A stretch of 64,000 nt of DNA, taken from assembly GCA_964643355.1 (NCBI GenBank), contig CAZXPW010000022.1:1-64000 (forward strand), written 5' to 3'. Of this stretch, positions 1 to 9,866 are shown piece by piece. The DNA is from FEN-1350 sp964643355. GTDB lineage: Bacteria; Planctomycetota; Phycisphaerae; Sedimentisphaerales; Anaerohalosphaeraceae. Below the pieces are notes generated by a model, which was not told the origin of the DNA, searched no databases, and saw only the letters and a list, made by a program, of their open reading frames with translations. Positions within the stretch are counted from its first letter, which is position 1. Each line of letters starts with the position of its first letter. The position numbers and the translations under genes were made by a program.

Positions 1-22
1 AAGTCATATTGACCCCGAATGA

Positions 23-1294
23 ACAAGTTGCGTAAAGGGATTTTCTAAGCAGGATGCAGAATCCCAGGATAGCCAAACCATCTTGATCACCGTTACCAAC
101 AGCAATCGTCCCCCGATTCTTCAACCGATCGGCCCCCGAAGCGCGGACGAAAACCAGCCGTTGGAATTTTCCGTGACGGCAACCGATCCGGACGGAGACA
201 GCGTGAATATTTCGGCACAGAATCTGCCCAACGGTTCGACATTCACGGACCGAACCTTTCGCTGGATCCCGGATTTCGACCAGGCGGGGATTTACGCCGT
301 TCGAATCATCGCATCGGACGATCAGGCAACGAATTCACAGACCGCCGAGACGGTAATGATCACCGTGAAAAATGTCAACCGCGCTCCCGTCGCCAATGCC
401 GGAGCGGATCAGACCGTAACGGACTCGGACAACAACGGCGTCGAATGGGTTTCCTTGAACGGCTCCGGCTCGGATCCCGACGGAGACGCGTTATCGTTTT
501 CCTGGACAGACACTTTCGGCGATCTGACCGCAACGGGTCCAACTCCGTCGGCCGCGCTTCGCGTGGGCGTTCACACAATAACGCTGACGGTTCGAGATGG
601 AGAGGGACGGACCGCAAGCGATACGCTGACGGTCACGGTACTTGAGGGCCCCAAGCTTCCCCATGCGCCCGTTCTGGCGCCGATCGGTAACCGGACTGTG
701 GAGGAAAATCAGGTCCTGTCGTTTAGGGTACAGGCAACGGATCCCGACGGTGACGAAATCCATTACACGGTTCTGGGTCTTCCGCCAACGGCGAGGTTCG
801 ACTCACAAACGGGTCAATTTCTCTGGCAACCGTGGTATGATGACGCCGGAACGGTCCCGATCACTTTTTCCGCCGTTGCCGGAAACCTGCAGGATTCGGA
901 AACCATCGTTATTACAGTCAAAGACACCCCTCTGTCCGGCTGGTACAACAAATGGCTCCAGCAGCAGGGATTGATCATCGGTTCCGAATCGGACCGGCAG
1001 CTCTTTGGCGATCTGTCGGATATTGCGGTCAATGAGGGACAACGAATCATGGCAATTCTGGGACCGGCAGATCGGCTGGTACAGTATTCGGCCGAACCGC
1101 TGCCGAGAGGGGCTTCCCTTCTTGGGAATACCTTTGTCTGGACGACGGGATACGACCAGGCCGGTGTGTACAGCGTCGTTTTCCACGCCAACTGGGGAAA
1201 AATTCATCAATCTCGTACGATACGCATTTCTGTCAATAATGTTCCATTATCGGACCCCGGAAGGCGGTGGCTGGATCGACTGGACAAACCGTAA
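23..1294 (+). CDS. Ig/cadherin-like repeat protein, 5'-truncated
   Basis: Only the C-terminal part of a secreted or surface repeat protein is present. The frame is open from base 23 after an in-frame TGA at 20-22, and the residues from about base 53 already read as the end of an Ig-like domain (a DSQTILITV strand), so the TTG at 83 is not a real start. Three or four Ig/cadherin-like domains follow, each opening with an (R/H)APVLxxIG-type linker and an ENQxLxFxVxATDPDGD motif, with one PKD-like domain (APVANAGADQTV) in the middle. The protein ends without a dockerin-like or sorting motif. Function cannot be assigned beyond extracellular binding or scaffolding. The stop at 20 suggests a frameshift, a pseudogene or a bad contig end. 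Confidence 0.7.
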   Translation, partial: TSCVKGFSKQDAESQDSQTILITVTNSNRPPILQPIGPRSADENQPLEFSVTATDPDGDSVNISAQNLPNGSTFTDRTFRWIPDFDQAGIYAVRIIASDDQATNSQTAETVMITVKNVNRAPVANAGADQTVTDSDNNGVEWVSLNGSGSDPDGDALSFSWTDTFGDLTATGPTPSAALRVGVHTITLTVRDGEGRTASDTLTVTVLEGPKLPHAPVLAPIGNRTVEENQVLSFRVQATDPDGDEIHYTVLGLPPTARFDSQTGQFLWQPWYDDAGTVPITFSAVAGNLQDSETIVITVKDTPLSGWYNKWLQQQGLIIGSESDRQLFGDLSDIAVNEGQRIMAILGPADRLVQYSAEPLPRGASLLGNTFVWTTGYDQAGVYSVVFHANWGKIHQSRTIRISVNNVPLSDPGRRWLDRLDKP

Positions 1295-1494
1295 GAAAAA
1301 ACCAAACTACCTCATGGAAAAAAATAAATCAATACGGATTGCTTTCACAAGGATTCGTTCTCGGACCTCGCAGGGACTGAAATTGTTGTCGTTCGCGGGT
1401 ACATATCGTAAGTTTTATCATGTACCCACATATTATTTGGACTTACCACAATGAGATATTGGACACAATCTGCGATTTCGTGTGAGGGGATACG

Positions 1495-3512
1495 ATGAAA
1501 CGGCAGAACATGACTCGATGGTTTGTTGCGGGAATGCTTCTGTTGGGGTTGGGAGTGTCGGCCCATGCAGGATCTCTCCGCGCCAATCAGTATTACACCT
1601 GGGGTATTGATGCCCAGGATCTTGCGATCCCGGAAGGAAGCATCATTACCAAGGCCGTCTTGACTTTCCACGACATCAAGAACTGGAAGAACGACGGAAC
1701 AGACCGGTTGTATGTCCACTTAATCGAAAATCCGCCTTTGGGTTTGAGTGAATACCCCGATAACGAAACCAACGATACCTTTGCCGACGACGGCACCGCC
1801 CTGCAATCCAGTTTTCATACCACACGACTTGTTTATTCTCTGCAAGAAACAGACAATGCCCTGTCTTGGGTGTGGAGCGTATTCAAGATCCCCTTCCAGT
1901 TTATTCTATCCGATTCCAGTCAGGTTCAATATTCCTCGTCGTTATTGGAGTTTATCGATTTTGCCGGGACGGGAAACAGTTTTGGGTTTGGGATTGATCC
2001 CGAAGTTCGGGACTATCCCTATTCTCGAATAACCCTGGAACTTACCATCCAAGCATACGAGGGAACACCGGCCAAGAAAGTCCTTTTGTTTGAAGTTTCC
2101 GATTCACCGATTCCCATGGTTCTCTGGTCAATGGATGACACCGCCGCTACGACACGGATTACCGACAGCGGCGGATTGGGTCAGCATGGCACGGCGACTC
2201 GAAATGCCTCGTTGTTAACCACCGCAGGGAAAGTCAATACGGCCATTGCCTTTAACGGAACCAGTGATTTTATTTCATGTGGAAACAACCAGGCCCTGTT
2301 GACTGACGCCTGGTCGATTGCGGCGTGGGTTCAATGCAACGACACATTAACCCCCACGCTGATCTCCTTCGGTGGGTTAAAACCCTCCATCCGTCTTCAG
2401 AACAACGGCAAGGGGCAACCCATCATTCACATGGGGAATTCAAACTACCGATACTTTGACTCCTCGGCCTGGACAACTCTTAAGGATGGTCGGTGGCACC
2501 ATGTCGTGTTCACGATGCCCGGATCGGCTCAGAACTCCGTCGAGTCCTCCAGGATGTATGTGGATGGCGCGGCTGTAAATCCCGCCATCACCCTGGCGAC
2601 CGGTCCCCAGAACGCCAAGAGCGAGGTGTTTCTTGGAAATATCAATGCCACCGGAACCCAGTTCTTCTCCGGCGCCATGGACGAAGTGGCGTTCTTCAAC
2701 CGGGTTCTGGAGGATTGGGAAGTCGCACAAATGTACGAAAGTACAGTCGGCGAAATTCCCGTCAACCAAGCGCCTGTCTTGAATTTGATCGGGGCCAAGA
2801 GCGTTACCGAAGGCAACGCCCTGAACTTTACGATCAGCGCCACCGATCCCGACAATGATCCTTTGACCTATTCGGCGACGGGTCTGCCCGGCGGCGCGAC
2901 CTTCACCGCTGCGACTCGGACCTTCGCCTGGACGCCCGCAACCGGAACGGCCGGAACCTACAATGTCACCTTCCGCGTACAGGATACCGGCGGACTGAGC
3001 AGCTCGGAAACCGTGACCATCACGGTAACCGCCGCCCCTGTCAACCGTGCGCCTGTCCTGGCGGCGATCGGGGCCAAGAGCGTTACCGAAGGCAACGCCC
3101 TGAACTTTACGATCAGCGCCACCGATCCCGACAATGATCCTTTGACCTATTCGGCGACGGGTCTGCCCGGCGGCGCGACCTTCACCGCTGCGACTCGGAC
3201 CTTCGCCTGGACGCCCGCAACCGGAACGGCCGGAACCTACAATGTCACCTTCCGCGTACAGGATACCGGCGGACTGAGCAGCTCGGAAACCGTNNNNNNN
3301 NNNNNNNNNNNNNNNNNNNNNNNNNNNNNNNNNNNNNNNNNNNNNNNNNNNNNNNNNNNNNNNNNNNNNNNNNNNNNNNNNNNNNNNNNNNNNTCGGCAA
3401 TATCAACGCCACCGGAACCCAGTTCTTCTCCGGCGCCATGGACGAAGTCCGTCTTTACTATCGAGCGCTAACCCCTCAGGATGTTCAGAGTCTGTACGCG
3501 GCAGGTCAATAG
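1495..3512 (+). CDS. LamG and Ig-repeat secreted protein, interrupted by assembly gap
   Basis: The start ATG at 1495 has a good ribosome site (GAGGGG) and opens a clear signal peptide (basic MKRQNMTR, hydrophobic core, AHA-G cleavage). Residues about 25-200 form an unrecognised beta-rich region, about 205-420 a LamG/concanavalin-like domain, then tandem Ig-like domains of 93 residues. The reading frame enters the 100-N gap at 3294; read directly after the gap it is out of frame and stops at 3471, but the next frame gives the end of a second LamG domain (GNINATGTQFFSGAMDEV, the same string as in the first LamG) and a natural stop at 3510-3512. The true gene therefore ends at 3512 and is longer than drawn. 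Likely an extracellular carbohydrate-binding or adhesion protein. Confidence 0.75.
2787..3293 (+). repeat. 279-bp tandem repeat encoding identical Ig-like domains
   Basis: Bases 2787-3014 recur without a visible mismatch at 3066-3293, an offset of exactly 279 bp or 93 codons. The short linker between the copies differs slightly. The second copy runs straight into the N gap, so the number of copies is unknown. Confidence 0.9.
3294..3393. other. Assembly gap of 100 Ns
   Basis: Exactly 100 Ns, the usual placeholder for a scaffold gap of unknown length. It lies inside a perfect tandem repeat, and the base after it resumes in a second LamG copy, which is what a collapsed repeat would produce. Confidence 0.98.
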
Positions 3513-3565
3513 CCAGATCGGACAAATTGATCCGATTCCAAGCGCCTTGCGGAATCGGCCGGATC

Positions 3566-3605
3566 AAGGTACGATACCCATCCGATGATGGATCGTACCT
3601 TTTTT
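3566..3605 (+). terminator. Strong intrinsic terminator after the LamG gene
   Basis: The arm AAGGTACGAT (3566-3575) pairs with ATCGTACCTT (3592-3601); the loop itself can pair CCATC with GATGG, and six Ts follow at 3600-3605. It lies 53 bp after the LamG gene stop. The hairpin also covers the apparent start codons of the next gene. Confidence 0.85.
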
Positions 3606-5249
3606 CATGATGGAAATGAATACGACGGCAGGGACGACAAGAATTCCGACTGGATATTCAACTGGAAATGCCGGGGAATTCTCGGGCTGGCGGTCTTGGC
3701 CGTCGGCTTGTATTTAATTGCAACGACAATCCTGATTGCGTCGGATGGGGTCCCGTACATCCGACGGGCTCAGCTCTGTGCCTCGGATCTGGGGCGAGCG
3801 TTGCGAAACACCGGAATCGGCTACCCGTTTCTTATATCAGTATTTCATTTCCTGTTTTATCGTGATTCGACCTCGGCTCTCGGTTGGATCCATTCGGCCC
3901 AGGGAACGGCGTTGGCCTGTCGATTCGGGACTATTCTTTTCCTGTATGAGTTTGTGCGGCGATGGCTCGGGCCGCAACGAAGTTTGATGGCGTTATTGGC
4001 CCTGGCTTTGTTGCCCTATCCGTCGCGGTTCGGGGCCGACGCCATGCGGGACTGGCCGTTTCTATTATTCCTGATCGGGGCCATGGGGTGCCTGCTGGCG
4101 GGATGTCAAAGCCGGCGGCTGGGATGGTTTGCGGTTGCCGGATGCCTGTCGGGGATGGGGTATCTGATTCGCGTGGAGGGAGCACAGGTGGTTATACTGG
4201 GGGCGGTCGCTCTCGGCATCGAATGGATCGTGCGATCCACGGGTCATTCGCGTCGCCGACTGATCCTGGCGGGCCTATTTCTTTTGGCGGGTTTTTATGT
4301 CGGCGGCGGTTGGCAGATGACGCTGCGGGGCAGAATATTGCCGGAAAAACTTCGGTTTGGAGCGGCTCGGACGAGCCCGGAAACAACGGGAGGCAAAATG
4401 ACCCAATGGTCCCAATCCAAGCCGGTCCTGGCGTCCATTGATCCGAATGCCGGATGGAATTCCAGGGCATTTGTCAAAACGCCCTGGATCCTTGTCAAAC
4501 AGACGGCGGAGTGTATGTCGCCCCATATGCTGGCAATCGGATTGATCGGCCTCATTTCGGCATGGCGGCGAACAAGCACGGCATCGCAAACGAGATTCTG
4601 GATTGGTTTGTGGGGAGGATTCCAGATCGTGATGCTGATCTTTCTTTATTCAACCTTCGGATATATGAGTCGCAGGCATGTATTACCCATCGTCGCAGCA
4701 TTGTGTCTGTTTCTTCCGGAGGGATTGGAGATCCTGGCCCGTCGAATTTATGGAACTTTCGACTCTCGTTCCAATTCGGGGGGGGGGCGACGAATGGCGT
4801 GGATTCTTCTGGCACTGGGGATGGCGATCAATGTGCCAAAGCTGGTTTCGCCGTTACGGGAGGATAAATGGGGCTACCGCCAGGCCAGCCAGTGGCTGTC
4901 TGAAAACACGCCGGAGGGAACCAGGGTGCTGGTGGATGAAGCGCGGGTCGCATTCTACGCCAACCGGCCGTATTTGATGCGGCATTCGTTTCCATCCGTA
5001 TCCCCGCGCTATTCGTACCTCGTCTTGCGGAAAAATCGCGGTGCCGGGGATCCCCAAGTCCGGGGACGGGCGCGGATTCAACCCGTTTATGGAGTCCCGC
5101 TAAATTCCCGAAGCCAGGATCGGGTGGTCGTGTATCAAATTCTCCGCCCTCCGTTTCGGAAATCTCCGTCTTCCAAAATTCCCCGCATACCCCCGTTGGC
5201 AATCAATGACCGGTTCGACGAACGACCGTCTGAAAGGTCTTCAGAATGA
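3585..5249 (+). CDS. GT39-like integral membrane glycosyltransferase
   Basis: This 554-residue protein has the layout of the GT39/ArnT/PMT superfamily, which moves a sugar from a polyprenyl-phosphate donor on the outer face of the membrane. A first hydrophobic segment (GLAVLAVGLYLIATTILI) is followed by a loop with an acidic residue (ASDGVPYIRRAQ), then about nine to ten more membrane segments and a soluble C-terminal part (about 420-554; QASQWLSENTPEGTRVLV). The start is uncertain: the ATGs at 3585 and 3588 lie inside the terminator hairpin 3566-3605 with no good ribosome site. A run of ten Gs at 4778-4787 is read in frame. The 3' end overlaps the convergent sugar-transferase gene by 47 bp. 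It probably belongs functionally to the EPS locus. Confidence 0.7.
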   Translation: MMDRTFFHDGNEYDGRDDKNSDWIFNWKCRGILGLAVLAVGLYLIATTILIASDGVPYIRRAQLCASDLGRALRNTGIGYPFLISVFHFLFYRDSTSALGWIHSAQGTALACRFGTILFLYEFVRRWLGPQRSLMALLALALLPYPSRFGADAMRDWPFLLFLIGAMGCLLAGCQSRRLGWFAVAGCLSGMGYLIRVEGAQVVILGAVALGIEWIVRSTGHSRRRLILAGLFLLAGFYVGGGWQMTLRGRILPEKLRFGAARTSPETTGGKMTQWSQSKPVLASIDPNAGWNSRAFVKTPWILVKQTAECMSPHMLAIGLIGLISAWRRTSTASQTRFWIGLWGGFQIVMLIFLYSTFGYMSRRHVLPIVAALCLFLPEGLEILARRIYGTFDSRSNSGGGRRMAWILLALGMAINVPKLVSPLREDKWGYRQASQWLSENTPEGTRVLVDEARVAFYANRPYLMRHSFPSVSPRYSYLVLRKNRGAGDPQVRGRARIQPVYGVPLNSRSQDRVVVYQILRPPFRKSPSSKIPRIPPLAINDRFDERPSERSSE

Positions 5250-6597
5250 TCATGAGATCCAGAAGGATCGAGGCATGTTTAATATAAAACAGATCGTAAC
5301 GAAATTTCTCGATCTGTCCTTCCAAGGTGTCTCCGTATCCGCAATTGACCTGAGCCCAGCCGGTCAACCCGGGTTTCACCGAAAACCGGAGGGAATAAAA
5401 CGGCAATTGCTCCTCGATTTTTTCGGCAAAGTGGCGTCGAATAGGACGGGGACCGATGAAACTCATATCTCCCCGGACAATATTCATCAGTTGCGGCAAT
5501 TCATCCAGTCGCAACTTTCGAAGTAGCCGTCCGATCGGGGTGACGCGAGGGTCCCGGGCGGAGGCCCAAGTCGGCCCCGTTTGCCGTTCCGCGTCAGGGA
5601 TCATCGTGCGAAACTTGATCAGGGCAAAGGGGCGTTCCTGAAACCCCACCCGATGCTGAATGAAAAAAATCGGTCCCGGCGAGACAATCTTCTGCAGGAT
5701 CATGATCGCCAGCAACAGGGGGGAAAGAGCCACAAGTCCGATCAAAGCTCCGATCATATCGATTAACCGTTTCACATTCTTGAAAAAGGGATGCACGAAT
5801 GCGTCCAAATTCAGATACGGCATCTTGTCGCGGCAGAGATAGTGCGTCAGGACGACCTTTCCGGTCAGCGACTCGAAATACGACGCGCTGTCCTGAACCT
5901 CCAGGCCGTTGTAACGGGAACGATACAACAGTTTCATCATCGGCAACGGCAAGTTGGCATCGAGGGAGGTCAGGACCAGATCGATCGAATCGGACTGAAG
6001 GATGGTCGGCAATCGATCCAGGGGACCCAGAACGGTCACGCCTTCCGGCGAGGAACCCTCCTGCCCCGGCAGCGAAAGCAGGCCGACAATCTTGAAATCG
6101 TGATACCGCATCGACGCCATGAGTTCGGAGGTAACCGGATCATGGCCCAACAACAACACGCGTGATTTGATCCGGCCGCGGCGACGAAGAAAAACCCGGC
6201 GAGCGGCCAGCCGCCAAATTGACATTCCCACCGCGACAACCGTGGTGTAAATCAGAATCGCCACCATGGTGGTTTGATTGATATGAAGGATCTTGGCCAG
6301 TCCAAACATAATCCAAAAACCGAGGAAACACACGCTGGCCACCCATAAAACCGTTCGCAAGCGCTCCTTGACCGCAATATCGTACAATTCAAAGATATAA
6401 CACAAGACCACCAGTACCAGGGGAACCGGTACCAGCCCCCATGCCTTTAATGGACGAGCGATATGCAGAATTCCGGAACGAATCAATACTCCATAGACGC
6501 CGATCATGGCCGGCAACAATACGGCCATCAGGATCAGATCGCCGAGAAAGAGTAGAATCCTGCGTTTGTTTTCAGGCGTTTTGAGACGATGTATCAT
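5203..6597 (-). CDS. Polyprenyl-phosphate sugar-1-phosphate transferase (EPS initiation)
   Basis: A 464-residue member of the bacterial sugar transferase family (WcaJ/WbaP type), which starts polysaccharide synthesis by putting a sugar-1-phosphate onto undecaprenyl phosphate. About four N-terminal membrane helices (15-135) are followed by a Rossmann-like central region (about 140-260) and the C-terminal catalytic domain (about 270-464), with KRLIDMIGALIGL, the KFRTM motif, DELPQLMNIVRGDMSFIGPR and PGLTGWAQVNCGYG all intact. The full length and the hydrophobic N-terminus match the long, WcaJ-like class. It is the last gene of the minus-strand EPS unit; its ATG overlaps the stop of the GT4 gene upstream by 4 bp, so the two are likely translationally coupled. 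Confidence 0.93.
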   Translation of the reverse strand: MIHRLKTPENKRRILLFLGDLILMAVLLPAMIGVYGVLIRSGILHIARPLKAWGLVPVPLVLVVLCYIFELYDIAVKERLRTVLWVASVCFLGFWIMFGLAKILHINQTTMVAILIYTTVVAVGMSIWRLAARRVFLRRRGRIKSRVLLLGHDPVTSELMASMRYHDFKIVGLLSLPGQEGSSPEGVTVLGPLDRLPTILQSDSIDLVLTSLDANLPLPMMKLLYRSRYNGLEVQDSASYFESLTGKVVLTHYLCRDKMPYLNLDAFVHPFFKNVKRLIDMIGALIGLVALSPLLLAIMILQKIVSPGPIFFIQHRVGFQERPFALIKFRTMIPDAERQTGPTWASARDPRVTPIGRLLRKLRLDELPQLMNIVRGDMSFIGPRPIRRHFAEKIEEQLPFYSLRFSVKPGLTGWAQVNCGYGDTLEGQIEKFRYDLFYIKHASILLDLMIILKTFQTVVRRTGH

Positions 6598-7871
6598 CGT
6601 TTCGAAGCGACTCGATTTTGCAAAGCGGTTTGTGTACAGCTCACAAGAACCTCAAGATAGCGACGACAGAGGGTATCCGGGGGAAATTCGCTTTCCAGGA
6701 ATCGCCGGGCGTTTTGTCCCATCCTTTGACAGAGCTGCGGATCCGAAGCCAGCCGGCCGACGACTTCGGCCAGTCCGGAGGCGTCGCCGGGTTCGACCAC
6801 CACGCCACAATCCGCCTGACGGACAATCCGAGCGACTTCGCTGTCGGACTCCACCATCGCGACAATTCCCCGTGCGGCGGCCATGATTCCGAAAAGTTTT
6901 GACGGGACCGAATAAGCGCCATATCCCCGCTCAAGGCAGACCAGGCCAAGGTCACAACTGGCCAGCAGCCAGGGATAGTCCTCGGCCGGCTGAAATGGCA
7001 GGATATGGACGGAGGAGATTCGGCGCTCCTGGATTTCACGACGATACTCCTGACGGTGCTGGCCGCGATCCACAAAGACCCAGCGGACCAACGGATTGTC
7101 GAGTCGTTCGGCGGCGGCTAAAACCTCCTCGATACCGTAACGGAAGCTCAAACTTCCGGGATACAAAACGACGAAATGTCCGCATAGACCATTGCGTCGG
7201 GCCAGGTCATTGTCGCGGGGCAAGGGCCGGATCTGGTCAAGATCGGCAAAATCGTGGATCACTTCGATCTTTCCCGGATCGATATTCTTGGCCACCAGAT
7301 TGGATTTCATCGATTCCGACAATACACAGATCCGATCGGCCCTTCGGTATACAAAGCGTTCCAGACCACGAAGGATCCAATAGCCCAACCCCCGGCGAAT
7401 GAGGCGGGCTTCAACCAGAATATCGGGGTAGATATCCTTGAGACAATAAACATGCCGACAGCGTTTGAACAGCGCGATGAGCCAACCGTTGATCCCGATG
7501 GCGATCGGCGGGTGGGAAATGGTCATGATCACATCGTGTTTTCGAAGAGCCAGACCGACCAGCAGAGAAAATAGAATGAAGGAAACCATGTTCAACATTC
7601 GAACCGCGATCCGAAAACGCTGCAGGAACTCCGGCGACAAAACCCGCATTCGAACAATCGGGATGTTCTCCCAGGTCTCTCGACAAAACCATTTCCCTCG
7701 ATACTCTTCCCATTGTTCGGCTCGCCCCGGCATCCGATACGGAATGGAAGTCAGGATGGTGATGTCATGTCCGGCGTCCCTGAGGTAGCGCAAAATCATC
7801 CCGTTGATCGGCTGGATCGACCCGATGAAAGGATACCAATTCATGGAATAAAACAGGATCCGCATCAGCAT
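6594..7871 (-). CDS. Glycosyltransferase family 4 (WbuB-like)
   Basis: A 425-residue GT-B retaining glycosyltransferase. The N-terminal domain opens with MRILFYSMNWYPFIGSIQP and contains a membrane-associated stretch (IPIVRMRVLSPEF...LNMVSFILFSLLVGLALRKHDVIMTISHPP) typical of the WbuB subgroup. The C-terminal domain begins near LVYPGSLSFRYG and carries the donor-site region FGIMAAARGIVAMVESDSEVARIV, in which the usual E-x7-E pair is recognisable but weak. It would add a sugar to the lipid-linked EPS repeat unit on the cytoplasmic side. It lies 26 bp after the next GT4 gene and overlaps the sugar-transferase start by 4 bp. Confidence 0.88.
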   Translation of the reverse strand: MLMRILFYSMNWYPFIGSIQPINGMILRYLRDAGHDITILTSIPYRMPGRAEQWEEYRGKWFCRETWENIPIVRMRVLSPEFLQRFRIAVRMLNMVSFILFSLLVGLALRKHDVIMTISHPPIAIGINGWLIALFKRCRHVYCLKDIYPDILVEARLIRRGLGYWILRGLERFVYRRADRICVLSESMKSNLVAKNIDPGKIEVIHDFADLDQIRPLPRDNDLARRNGLCGHFVVLYPGSLSFRYGIEEVLAAAERLDNPLVRWVFVDRGQHRQEYRREIQERRISSVHILPFQPAEDYPWLLASCDLGLVCLERGYGAYSVPSKLFGIMAAARGIVAMVESDSEVARIVRQADCGVVVEPGDASGLAEVVGRLASDPQLCQRMGQNARRFLESEFPPDTLCRRYLEVLVSCTQTALQNRVASKR

Positions 7872-7897
7872 ACATCCGGAAAAGAGGGAATGGGTGG

Positions 7898-9043
7898 TTA
7901 TCCAAACAGTCGAAGATAGTCCTGAATGACTTGCTGGATATCATACGCCCGTTCGATCCGGGCTCGAGCCGCATCGGTCATGGCCTGCCGCTGTTGGGGG
8001 GTCATGTTCAGAATGCGTTGAACGCCCTCCGCCAGTCGCTGGCCGTTTCGCGGCGGGACGATGATGCCGCTGACTCCGTCCTCGATCTGCTCGCGCACTC
8101 CGCCGACCTCTGCGGCAACAACGGGTCGGCGCATGGCCATGGCCTCCAGAACCGTGGTGGGATTTCCTTCCCTGACGGAAGGCAGGACAAACACATCACA
8201 AGCGGCCAAGACGACGCGAACATCTTGCCAATATCCCAGAAACCGGATCGCATCCTGCAAACCGTATCGCATTATTTGACGATCGATGTGTTCGGCATAT
8301 CGCTTTTGGCTGTCCAGGCGTGAACCGGCCACGACAAAGACGATCGACGGAAATTGCCGGCGAAGAAGACCGGCCATTTCCATGAAATATTCGTAACCCT
8401 TGGCAGGGTTGAGATTTCCGATCGCGGCGACAATGGGAGTTTTTTCTTCCAGATCGAATTGACTCCGGAATCGGCGAACCGGTTCGGAGTCCAGCGCTTC
8501 GGGACGCCATTGTTCGGTATCAATCGGAGGATACAGAATGGCGAACTTATTCTGGGCCGCAACATCGTCGGGGAAATAATGTTCGCCGAGTTTTTGGGCA
8601 CATAAGCCGATCCGCCACGACCAGCCGCGAACCAGAGGCCGTAAAAAGAAGACGAGAGCCGGCGGAATGGACATGTCATTGAGGAGCCATAGAATTTTCC
8701 GTCCCGTCAGACGGGCGGCCAGCGCGGGCAGAACATTCAGGATCCCGTTGGTTTGAACGATGTCGATCTGGTTGCGGCGGATCCAACGACAGAGAATCCA
8801 CAAATTGTACGGGGCCCAGAGGAGGAACAGAATAACGCTTTGGACGGGAGATTCTTTCCGCACCAGTTGAAGATGGTCAAGCAAACGACAATCATATCCA
8901 TCCAACAGATCGTTCTCGGCCTGTTTGCGGTTCAGTACGAACACGGTTTCGATTCCGGCCGTCCGCAAATGGTCGGCCACGCGGCGTCCCCGAAGCGTCG
9001 CCCCGCAACGACGATTTTCCAAAAAACAATTCAGGATTTTCAT
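7898..9043 (-). CDS. Glycosyltransferase family 4
   Basis: A 381-residue GT-B enzyme starting MKILNCFLENRRCGATLRGRRVADHLR. The C-terminal half has the usual GT4 landmarks: NLNPAKGYEYFMEMAGLL, VVAGSRLDSQKRY, the DVFVLPSVREGNPTTVLEAMAMRRPVVAAEVGGVREQIEDGVSGIIVPPRNG donor-binding region with its E-x7-E pair, and a helical tail. Substrate and linkage cannot be read from the sequence. It is part of the EPS unit, 36 bp after the methyltransferase gene. Confidence 0.92.
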   Translation of the reverse strand: MKILNCFLENRRCGATLRGRRVADHLRTAGIETVFVLNRKQAENDLLDGYDCRLLDHLQLVRKESPVQSVILFLLWAPYNLWILCRWIRRNQIDIVQTNGILNVLPALAARLTGRKILWLLNDMSIPPALVFFLRPLVRGWSWRIGLCAQKLGEHYFPDDVAAQNKFAILYPPIDTEQWRPEALDSEPVRRFRSQFDLEEKTPIVAAIGNLNPAKGYEYFMEMAGLLRRQFPSIVFVVAGSRLDSQKRYAEHIDRQIMRYGLQDAIRFLGYWQDVRVVLAACDVFVLPSVREGNPTTVLEAMAMRRPVVAAEVGGVREQIEDGVSGIIVPPRNGQRLAEGVQRILNMTPQQRQAMTDAARARIERAYDIQQVIQDYLRLFG

Positions 9044-9079
9044 CGTCCCGTTCGCTGTTCAGAGAACCGGGCGGAAACC

Positions 9080-9763
9080 TCACAGACCATCCTGCGGTCG
9101 CCGCGCGAGCACATAACAGGCGTTACACTGATACCCATATTTCCGAAGGACATCGTTTTCGACGATCTGGTGAATGGAGGCGGGAATCCACCGGACGATC
9201 CGGTTCATGACGCGAAACTGAGGAATATAGTATTCCTGGTCCAGAATCAGCCAATTCTCAAACAACCGGCATACGCGAGACCGATCGTACCATCGTTCAA
9301 ATCCCGGTTGAATGGCATAGCGATCGCAGAAGGGAAAAGTCAAAATGAGCTTTCCATCGGGTTTGAGAATTCGAACGGCCTGGGCCATCGCACGAAAATC
9401 GGCGTCCTCGCAAATCGGGTCGCCGTACCCCCCAAACCCCATATGCTCGATGCAGGAAATCATGACCATGTAATCAAACGAACCATCCGGGATCGTATTC
9501 GTTAAAAAGTCTCCCTGGGCCACCGTCAGGTTGGCGTGTCGCTCCGGGTAGGGCCGAACATCCATCACGGTGACCTGAAATCCCCGCCGAGCCAATTGCA
9601 GCGGCAATAGGGACCCCACGGCGCCGACATCGAGAACGCTGAGTCCCTCGCCGACGATATGGCGATAGGCAAAATCGTACTCGGAGTCCCGAAGGGACAG
9701 GCCGCCGCAGAGGCGAAGCAGCCGCCGCTGGATTTCCCGAATGCGCGATCGCAGACGACTCAT
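9080..9763 (-). CDS. Class I SAM-dependent methyltransferase
   Basis: A 227-residue protein with the class I methyltransferase motifs: motif I as LDVGAVGSLLPLQLA (about residue 42), an acidic residue after the second strand (VTVMDVRPY), motif II at QGDFL, and a motif IV region FDYMVMISCIEHMGFGGYGDP. The C-terminal part is rich in aromatic residues and Arg. In this setting it probably modifies a sugar or the chain end of the EPS; capping methyltransferases are known from O-antigen loci, but nothing here identifies the acceptor. It lies between two GT4 genes. Confidence 0.8.
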   Translation of the reverse strand: MSRLRSRIREIQRRLLRLCGGLSLRDSEYDFAYRHIVGEGLSVLDVGAVGSLLPLQLARRGFQVTVMDVRPYPERHANLTVAQGDFLTNTIPDGSFDYMVMISCIEHMGFGGYGDPICEDADFRAMAQAVRILKPDGKLILTFPFCDRYAIQPGFERWYDRSRVCRLFENWLILDQEYYIPQFRVMNRIVRWIPASIHQIVENDVLRKYGYQCNACYVLARRPQDGL

Positions 9764-9866
9764 ACGCTATTCGATTTGCGCCCGATTGATACGGCCATAA
9801 GGATTCATCCCGTCTTTCACTCCGGCCGATTTTCCTTAACGGCGCCGAAGAAAAAACCAAGGCGAT

